NCBI GenBank assembly: GCA_963681505.1
Contig: OY811973.1
Span: forward strand, 10,140,559-10,204,558
Reading direction: 5' to 3'
Length of the DNA: 64,000 nucleotides
Origin: Eunapius fragilis
Lineage: Eukaryota; Porifera; Demospongiae; Spongillida; Spongillidae
In this document: piece by piece, positions 58,199 to 64,000 of the stretch
Layout: every line of letters begins with the position of its first letter
Numbering within the stretch: position 1 is the first letter of the stretch
Notes under the pieces: model-generated
Seen by the model: the letters and a program-made list of their open reading frames with translations, nothing else
Database searches by the model: none
Told to the model about the DNA's origin: nothing
Program-made: the position numbers and the translations under genes

Positions 58199-58965
58199 TG
58201 ACTCCCCTAAAAATTGACTCCCCAGTCATTCGCGCCTAGGCATATATGACTCCCGGTCATATATGCCTCAGTAGGCCTATTTGACTCCCCAGTCATTCAC
58301 GCGAAGACATATATGACTCTCCCCTGATAAAAGTGACTCCCGGGAGTTATTACAGCCTTAGGCATAATTAACTCCCCGTCGATCTTGCCAGGCGTACATG
58401 TACATGCATGCATGTATAAGACAAATAACATCACAGTCTGCTTGCTACTTATACAGATCGACAATTCATGCACAACCATGATGCAGGAACACTTTTTAAA
58501 ATTACCGTACCGGCTGAATAATACATACATTCAGTTTTACCCGGCTTCAATCCCAGCATGGCATGACAAGAGAATGCGTCTTTTTTCGCCTTCAGTTCTA
58601 ACACAAATATTCCATCCTTCCCCATCACTTTCGCCATCACCTTCCCCATCACCTTGGCCTTTCTTTACTCTTTTGAAGGTCTTTTGAAATAGAGCACTCC
58701 ACAGTCGAACTTGAAGTTATTGCATTTGCGTCTTAGATTGGCCTTATCTTCCTTCGAAATTCCCTCAGGATATTGATTCCTACGCAGGTAATTCTCGACA
58801 ACACTGACGAATTCGTCCTTGTCCATGTGAGCGAGCTTTCTCACTTCAACAACTACACGTGGCTTATGGAATTCACGTGGGGAGTCATATATGCCTAGGA
58901 GGAGTAAATCATCGGGGGAGTCATTTATACCTCGATTTATACCTGGGAGTCATTTATGCCTCTGA
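58199..58965. repeat. Inverted TGACTCCC arrays flanking a gene fragment
   Basis: The left array (58199-58380) carries several TGACTCCC-type motifs in one orientation; the right array (58876-58965) carries GGGAGTCAT in the other. The block CCTAGGCATATATGACTCCC (58235-58254) occurs inverted at 58880-58899. The arrangement looks like long, repetitive terminal inverted repeats of a non-autonomous element. The interior holds the minus-strand fragment below. Exact ends and target duplication were not resolved. Confidence 0.5.
58686..58877 (-). pseudogene. Integrase-gene N-terminal fragment
   Basis: About 63 codons on the minus strand: HKPRVVVEVRKLA, DEFVSVVENYLRRNQYPEGI, SKEDKANLRRKCNNFKF and CGVLYFKR, then TAA. 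The 'YLRRxQYPEGIxKEDKxNLRRK...GVLYFK' pattern is what I associate with the region just before the integrase core in KRBA2/Ginger-type genes. No integrase core follows, so it is a captured or truncated fragment. Confidence 0.5.
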
Positions 58966-59221
58966 CACCGTTTTAGTCCTCGAAGGACGCCTAACCGATC
59001 GAAGTATCAACTCGATCAGTACGTTCGGTTGTACGGATAAAGAAGGATTAGCCACATTTCTGTGCCATGCGGTAACTAGGGTTTGGTTGCTTGTCTCCAA
59101 GTAGGGCCTAATGTAATGCATGGAATCGATAATTGTGAATAACTCCCCCACGCCACGCCCCCTCGATAAACAAACACGTACGTAGTGAAGTTAGAGTTCC
59201 TGTCAAGTTCGAACGGCGATC

Positions 59222-60634
59222 ATGCAACCAGCAAGATTCCATCAAGTAGGAGGAAAGGACGACTTTGTGTTGATCAGTACGAGACAACCTTCTGCGAATA
59301 ATAGCGATTTTGATTTCGACGTCATTGAAAACCCTGCCGAAAAAGTAGAGTTTGATCCGACGCAAAGCCATCTGATCGGGTTCGCTATCAACGATCAGAG
59401 TCACGAGAGGTTCAAAGCCAGGACTCTAGGTAGGTCCGTCGTGAACGATGCCAAACTCATCTCGGAGACCTTTGTGCAAATCGGCGCCCTCCCCCCGCGC
59501 AACGCGATCGTGCACGAGGCCAAAGAAGCCGTCAACAACTGCACGTTCGAAGGAATGAAGAGGTGTTTTGTCCAGACGGCTCGGTTGGTTGGAGAGGACG
59601 GTCTCTTCGTCTTCCACTTCTCTGGACACGGTATTAGGGTCAGAGACGACCAGTGGGGACTGGCACCTTCGGATTTCGACTACACCGAAAGCACTTACGT
59701 CACAGCTAAGGTACTGAACGACTGGTTGACGGAAGCCGACTGCAAAGCCAAACACGTCCTCTTCACGTTGGACTGCTGCTACGCCGGGGGCGTGGCACAG
59801 TCCCTTATGTCAACCGAGGTCTCCCACCGAAGCCTTTTTGTCATGAGCTCATGCACTGCCGACGAGACCTCTTACGCCGTGGGAACTCTGGATCACTCCG
59901 TGTTCAGTTACTTCCTCTCTGACGCCATGAAAAGGTGTGCGAACGCGGGGAGGGAAACGAAGCAGGGTCTGACATTTTTCATCGAATTGCAAAAAATCTT
60001 CGCCGAGTGCCTTTTTTGCTCGGAGGCATTGTCTTCGCTGCTGGTAAAGTACGTGGATGGAACACTTCACCCAGCAGAGATACATCCCAACATGCAAACG
60101 TTTGGCCCTCCCTCGATAAGATCCTTCTCCGTCACGGGCACTGACGAAACCGACTCGTCTAACATTGGGCGATTTGATTACGTCATCAGGCACTACGACC
60201 GTCAGTCCATACAGCCCCTCGACAGAGACAGTGAGAAATGGCTGAGCAGTCTTTGCCAGCCTGAGGGGCCCCTCTCAAAGCTCCAGAGCAGAGGCCTTCT
60301 GATGCGCAAGGAGGTGTTGCTTACAGCACTGTCTTCCATGATGTACAGCGTTGGTGCTTATCAGCTCCATCGTAACCCTGCTAACGTGTGCATGGTTAAT
60401 ACCTTCATCACAGCATACCTGAATGTTGTGTCTGTTATCGACTTTCATTATAGTAAAGGCGATTTCTCAGCATTTCACTTTCTTATTGCATTGGGGTATT
60501 ACATGGAGGTATTGAAGAAGAACAGCCATCCGTATGACCCACTTCGTGGCTTGTATACAACAATATGCAGAGAAACGAACCAACTGGAAGACAGCACTGA
60601 TGGACCAGAGTCTAAAGTGAGCAGTGTCCACTAA
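59222..60634 (+). CDS. Caspase-like (C14) peptidase, single exon
   Basis: 470 codons from the ATG at 59222 to TAA. The caspase/metacaspase fold is visible: LIGFAINDQ first strand, LGRSVVNDAKLISETF helix, FHFSGHGIR with the catalytic His (residue 136), and LDCCYAGGVAQS with the catalytic Cys (residue 186 by alignment to the DSCHSG box of metacaspases). FVMSSCTADETSYAV and HSVFSYFLSDAM follow, as in C14 proteins. It would cleave after acidic or basic residues depending on subclass, which I cannot tell. There is no long prodomain. Residues about 300-470 form a C-terminal extension with no recognised domain. The gene is GC-richer than its surroundings, intronless, and free of stops, so I judge it functional; a retrocopy origin or foreign origin is possible but not shown. 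Confidence 0.85.
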   Translation: MQPARFHQVGGKDDFVLISTRQPSANNSDFDFDVIENPAEKVEFDPTQSHLIGFAINDQSHERFKARTLGRSVVNDAKLISETFVQIGALPPRNAIVHEAKEAVNNCTFEGMKRCFVQTARLVGEDGLFVFHFSGHGIRVRDDQWGLAPSDFDYTESTYVTAKVLNDWLTEADCKAKHVLFTLDCCYAGGVAQSLMSTEVSHRSLFVMSSCTADETSYAVGTLDHSVFSYFLSDAMKRCANAGRETKQGLTFFIELQKIFAECLFCSEALSSLLVKYVDGTLHPAEIHPNMQTFGPPSIRSFSVTGTDETDSSNIGRFDYVIRHYDRQSIQPLDRDSEKWLSSLCQPEGPLSKLQSRGLLMRKEVLLTALSSMMYSVGAYQLHRNPANVCMVNTFITAYLNVVSVIDFHYSKGDFSAFHFLIALGYYMEVLKKNSHPYDPLRGLYTTICRETNQLEDSTDGPESKVSSVH

Positions 60635-61544
60635 TCATGCATGCATGGTACATGCAGCATGCTTCGGATCCACCCCATGCACTTAAAAAAAAAGAATAAT
60701 CTGGGCACTGTCGAATTGCTACAGTACTAATTTACTAGGGTTGATAAAAATCTATATCTATGTTGAGAGGGGAGGGGGATTCCATGGGAAAGTCCCTTAT
60801 CAGTACAGCAATTTAACAGCTATAATTGTCTGCATTATGCAGTAAGGTGACACATCCTGTGTTAATGCCACATCCTGTGTTTATGCCACCCTCTCATTAT
60901 TTTCACAGCTTCCAGACATTCCCCCCATCACCAAGTGGGAAGCATTGTAAGCAAGGATGATGTCTTAGATAAATGTAGATAGTCAAGTTGTATACAGAAA
61001 ATCATTTCCCAGTGTCCACTAACCCTGCATCAGCATCAGATTGATTTTTATATCTTGTTGTATTTATCTGTATAAAAATTTGAATGTAGCATAAAACATG
61101 GAACATCTCAATAGCTTGGACGGTGGCTTTAATTGAGCACTGAGCCATGTATCAATGTATTAAAATGATATCAAATTGGATGCCCAAGCTTGCAAGTATT
61201 TGTTGTTGTCCAGATTTGGAAACTTGGAAGCCCAGCCATACTCACAGATAATGTCAGAAGAGTGTGTCATGGAGAGATTGGGGAGGGGAAGTGGGAGTGT
61301 CAGATGTACATGCCTTATCAGCCAAAGAGGTCAGTTTGTAGAGGATGCTGAACTGGTGGTAATTCAGTTTGGATGATAAGGTATTTAGTACATTACAGTT
61401 ATAAACACTATATCTAAGGTCAATCAGACATACAAAACAAGAGGAGCTTCTAATCATTATACTGCACATAAAACATAATAGCTAGGACACCACAAAATCG
61501 GAACACATTGCATTACCATGCATATGATTTATTAATAATTTATC
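60635..61544. other. No gene recognised
   Basis: Downstream of the caspase-like gene. 'cacatcctgtgttaatgcca' is partly repeated at 60851-60890. No supported coding sequence. Confidence 0.5.
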
Positions 61545-61603
61545 CAATTAATCTTTCAAAGATCTTCAGACTTTTCAAAAGCTTCAGAAGCATCACTTAT
61601 ATC
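61545..61603 (-). pseudogene. Dead sacsin-like paralogue, 3' end
   Basis: On the minus strand 'gatgcttctgaagcttttga' matches the last exon of the sacsin-like gene (its SDASEAFE block at about 43724) exactly, followed by a diverged match to its final codons and stop region. It is the continuation of the HEPN fragment at 63088-63349 beyond the AB element. Confidence 0.72.
61600..61603. other. Target duplication of AB copy 3, left (TATC)
   Basis: TATC precedes the small stem and recurs at 63088-63091 after the large hairpin. Removing the element and one TATC joins the two halves of the sacsin-like paralogue in frame (P K D I S D A S E A). Confidence 0.6.
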
Positions 61604-62224
61604 GAGAGTTACGTTAGTAACTCTCATATAGGATTTGACCCCGATTATGAATGTCATTAAAAAAACGCGACCCGCTTCTAACAAGACTCTCGACGAGCGG
61701 ATGGCTTACCTTGTTATCGTCGTCGTACAAGAAGGCAATAACAAGCAGTTTCGTGTTTGTTTGATGTCACAAAACAGCGTGGTTGTAGAGAACAAAACAA
61801 TTTTTGAAACTCGTACCCAGTCCCACGTATTTTTCTTCTTCTTCTTGTTCTTGTTCTTGACCACGCATAACTCGGGATAGGAACACTTTTAAGAAATGAA
61901 AATCACACCAATGGCTTCAGAATTCGCTGGCATTTTCGCTTCTGTGGTCAAAACGTCTCGAGGCTACATGACATATATCGGTGGTTGTGTTAGCAAATCA
62001 CGTATAGCTTACTGCACTGACACGACTCGGATAGGTCCTACGTCGCTCTTTATACGAAGTACTAGCAGTATACATCAAATGTGTACGGTCTGGGCACTAC
62101 ACGTAGTGGTAATTAACTTTGGCGGTTATGTATTTTTAATAACGTGCACGTGCGTACTATAATCATTCGATCGTTGTAGGTTTGACGCTCTTTGTAACTT
62201 AGTGAAGTTTTTTTTTTTTTTCAA

Positions 62225-62430
62225 AATGCCTTCATGCACGTCAGGAAAAGAAGAAAGCCAAACGACGAGCATAGTACCTCAAAACTAGAGACGACGTATT
62301 AGATTCAGCCCGAGCGGAACTACAAAGCAGAGCCTGAAAAGAAGCGGGCCTCTCAAACATGAAAACTATCGAGCAGAGCCTGAAAAGAAACGGATCTCTC
62401 GACGCGCAAGGTATCGAGATGCGATTAGTA

Positions 62431-62462
<32 letters not shown>

Positions 62463-62702
62463 GGAGAGGGTGCTGTCTGCTTCTGGCCCGATACAAAATG
62501 CGTTTGTGGGTTCGATCGCGCTGGGGCGACAATTAATAACCTCTCTTCTATTTCGGCCGCCCCTTAAAAGCCCCCTCAGATCCTGAAAAGGAACGGACCT
62601 CTCGACGTGCAAGGTATCGAGCAGATCCTGAAAAAAGACAGCGATATTGCCATAGTCCTAAACGTGCATCTCGCTCGGCGAAAAGAGTGAAGGTCACTCA
62701 AA
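62225..62702 (+). pseudogene. YRADPEKK-repeat coding fragment
   Basis: After a T-rich stretch, ATG at 62225 opens a basic frame that soon hits TAG. Downstream, several decayed copies of a repeat of the type YRAEPEKKRISRRARYR are readable in changing frames (about 62350-62430 and 62580-62660), ending SPKRASRSAKRVKV before a GT donor (AAAG|GTATGT, 62703). Such repeats occur in sponge transposon-associated proteins as I recall. It may be cargo captured by the AB element or a coding remnant of its autonomous form. Confidence 0.45.
62431..62461. repeat. Poly-G tract, 31 G
   Basis: A run of 31 G inserted in the basic-repeat fragment. Probably unstable and possibly mis-sized in the assembly. Confidence 0.9.
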
Positions 62703-62797
62703 GGTATGTCGTACCTTTACTACCTCCCTCTCATATCAAGATGGATTACTTAACATGCTATACGGCTCATAATCGGGTATGAATAAAAATCAATGAA

Positions 62798-63088
62798 ACA
62801 AGTAAATAAAAACATTCTCTATGAGAAAGTTGGTGGCATATAGGATTTGAAGGCAATGGTGGTGTAAAAAGGAAGGAAACAAGGGTCTAGTAATAAGGGA
62901 AAATGGAATAGTCCTATATTTAGCACATTTCTATATGTAGGATATAGTATGTTGTTCGTGTGCTAAATATAGGACTATTCCATTTTCCCTTATTACTAGA
63001 CCCTTGTTTCCTTCCTTTTTACACCACCATTGCCTTCAAATCCTATATGCCACCAACTTTCTCATAGAGAATGTTTTTATTTACTTGT
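62798..63088. repeat. Perfect hairpin, 130-nt arms (copy 3)
   Basis: The arms pair without mismatch; loop 31 nt. Compared with copy 1 it differs at several arm sites (for example CTATGAG versus CTACGAG; GGCATATAGG versus GGGATATAGG; AAAGGAAGG versus AAAGCAAGG), each change present in both arms. Confidence 0.93.
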
Positions 63089-63349
63089 ATCCTTTGGAAT
63101 ATGTGGGTGAGGGCGTCTGTTTGGAAAGTGAATACGCAAGTAGTAGTGTTCCAAAGGAAACGATAATTCAACCAAAGCTCGGGCTTTGCTTTCTGTATAG
63201 CATGGGCATGTGGAGTCAAGTTGTGACTGGATAGTATTTGCTCACCTTCCACCCTTTAAAGCCTTCTCAGCAACTTGATGTGCCATGAAGCAAACATGAC
63301 AGCACATGTCCTGACACCCTTGAAGATTAAGGCTATAAGTAAGAGCTTT
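63088..63349 (-). pseudogene. Dead sacsin-like paralogue, HEPN fragment
   Basis: Minus-strand match to the HEPN end of the sacsin-like gene: [29 protein letters not shown], then after a small deletion and stop [17 protein letters not shown] and FPNR...PKD. Compared with 43434-43715 it has small deletions and a frame change, so it is non-functional. It is cut by AB copy 3 on one side and ends at a TTAA with palindromes on the other. It shows a second sacsin-like locus once lay here. Confidence 0.85.
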
Positions 63350-63426
63350 AACGGTTTAACCGCGAACGCCGCTTATAAGCGGCAAAATTATTGTGCTTCG
63401 TACGGCGGACGCCGCTTATAAGCGGC
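63348..63426. repeat. TTAA junction with repeated 16-bp palindromes
   Basis: TTAA (63348-63351), then CGGTTTAACCG, then the perfect palindrome GCCGCTTATAAGCGGC twice (63368-63383 and 63411-63426). It looks like the end of a TTAA-targeting (piggyBac-like) element entering the sacsin-like fragment; the other end was not found. Confidence 0.45.
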
Positions 63427-64000
63427 ATGGCGACATACCCCCGAGTAGCCGCGTTTTATTCTATAATCCCAATCCGTATGGTACTTTTAGACTAAGGATG
63501 TGATTGTCCTCAGTTTTAGATGCAAGAAACATCACCCATTGTCTATTGTTTATATATCGATATCTCATCCAAGCGCCGTGTGAAAGATTGTACGCGGGCA
63601 CGAAGATGTCATTGCAGGTGTTCTATAGATGCTCACGCATTGCGTGCGTAAGAAGAAGCGTAAGGCGTGTAACGAGTGCTTGGCTAGACGAGTGTGTTTT
63701 ATACCGACATAGAGAGGCGGAAGTTTTTGCTGTTAGATATGAATAGTGCAACGATGCGCTGAAGAGTCGTAGTGACGATAGTTTCCTGCCATGTCCGAAA
63801 ACTACGTAGATCCAGAACCTGAGGTACCACCAGGAAATGATGACGAAGTCCAAGTGCCTGTGTGTGCATGTATATTGCCTAACCACAATCATTTACACGC
63901 ACAACAATAACAAGCAGCTCCCAGTGACCTGGAAGAGGAAATTGAAATTCATGAAACCCAGAGATAAGGATGTATCAAATGATAGACCTTTGATTGTGAT
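63427..64000. other. No gene recognised
   Basis: A short frame from 63792 (MSENYVDPEPEVPPGNDDE) to a stop at 63909-63911 is acidic and could be a small or partial protein, but it has no recognised domain and the window ends soon after. Confidence 0.4.

Larger units (their letters stand above)
61604..63087 (+). mobile_element. AB foldback element, copy 3
   Basis: The longest copy, about 1.48 kb. The small stem is GAGAGTTAC / loop GTTA / GTAACTCTC (61604-61625). The core resembles copy 1 (atataggatttgaccccga, gcgaccc, cgcataactcggga). Then comes an extra segment with a basic-repeat coding piece (62225-62702) and a poly-G run, and finally the large hairpin (arms 62798-62927 and 62959-63088, perfect). 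It is flanked by TATC and splits the dead sacsin-like paralogue, so the two hairpins mark the real ends of one element. Confidence 0.85.

Noticed and set aside
58199-58380. A cluster of AP-1 enhancer sites
   Set aside because: The repeated core is TGACTCCC, not the TGA(C/G)TCA palindrome, and its inverted counterpart 500 bp away fits an element end better.
62241-62612. Minus-strand protein with a poly-proline run
   Set aside because: The proline run is the complement of the poly-G tract; the rest is antisense of the basic-repeat fragment.

Overview
The window reads as animal nuclear DNA from an early-branching marine invertebrate, most likely a demosponge. Grounds: AT-rich DNA, spliced genes with very short introns (71 bp in the sacsin-like gene, about 50-120 bp elsewhere), an intron-poor caspase-like gene, a giant sacsin-like gene, and dense, mutually nested transposons of families I associate with sponge and cnidarian genomes. 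No bacterial operons, rRNA, tRNA genes or CRISPR were seen. The taxonomic placement is inference from gene families; no search was run.

Layout. 1-4.7 kb: mostly empty, with a decayed multi-exon minus-strand gene (3844-4688). 4.8-6.2 kb: 5'-truncated non-LTR retrotransposon (RT1). 6.9-7.4 kb: a three-unit degenerate repeat. 7.86-10.28 kb: a 167-bp satellite array; part of it plus flank is duplicated as a 1,874-bp tandem block (9637-13361). 13.4-17.3 kb: a nearly full non-LTR element (RT2) with a C-terminal restriction-like endonuclease, then a broken fragment (RT4). 18.4-30.8 kb: a decayed RING-containing gene resembling the N-terminal region of RAG1, split by a Gypsy LTR retrotransposon (20207-25817, 5-bp target duplication) and by a 3.7-kb long-inverted-repeat element at a TA site (27044-30731). 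The Gypsy itself carries a hAT-like element at the gag start codon, and the inverted-repeat element carries two tandem MITEs. 32.2-43.8 kb: the main intact gene, a two-repeat sacsin-like protein with a C-terminal HEPN domain (3,292 aa in three exons). 44.2-48.4 kb: a broken integrase / CXC / Ulp1-protease / PHD gene. 49.2-55.5 kb: non-LTR element RT3, split by a 5'-truncated antisense Gypsy (51602-54035). 55.7-58.0 kb: hAT transposase pseudogene. 59.2-60.6 kb: an intact single-exon caspase-like (C14) gene of 470 aa. 61.5-63.4 kb: the 3' end of a second, dead sacsin-like gene, split by a foldback element.

The most unusual thing is a foldback element family ('AB element', three copies: 33181-33848, 45425-46187, 61604-63087). 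One end is a 9-bp stem with a 4-nt loop; the other is a hairpin with 130-134-nt arms. Within each copy the arms are perfect or one mismatch from perfect, yet copies differ from each other, with every change mirrored in both arms. One copy lies in intron 1 of the sacsin-like gene and one in the dead sacsin-like paralogue.

Only two genes look functional: the sacsin-like gene and the caspase-like gene. Nearly everything else is mobile DNA, whose nesting gives a relative order of insertion.
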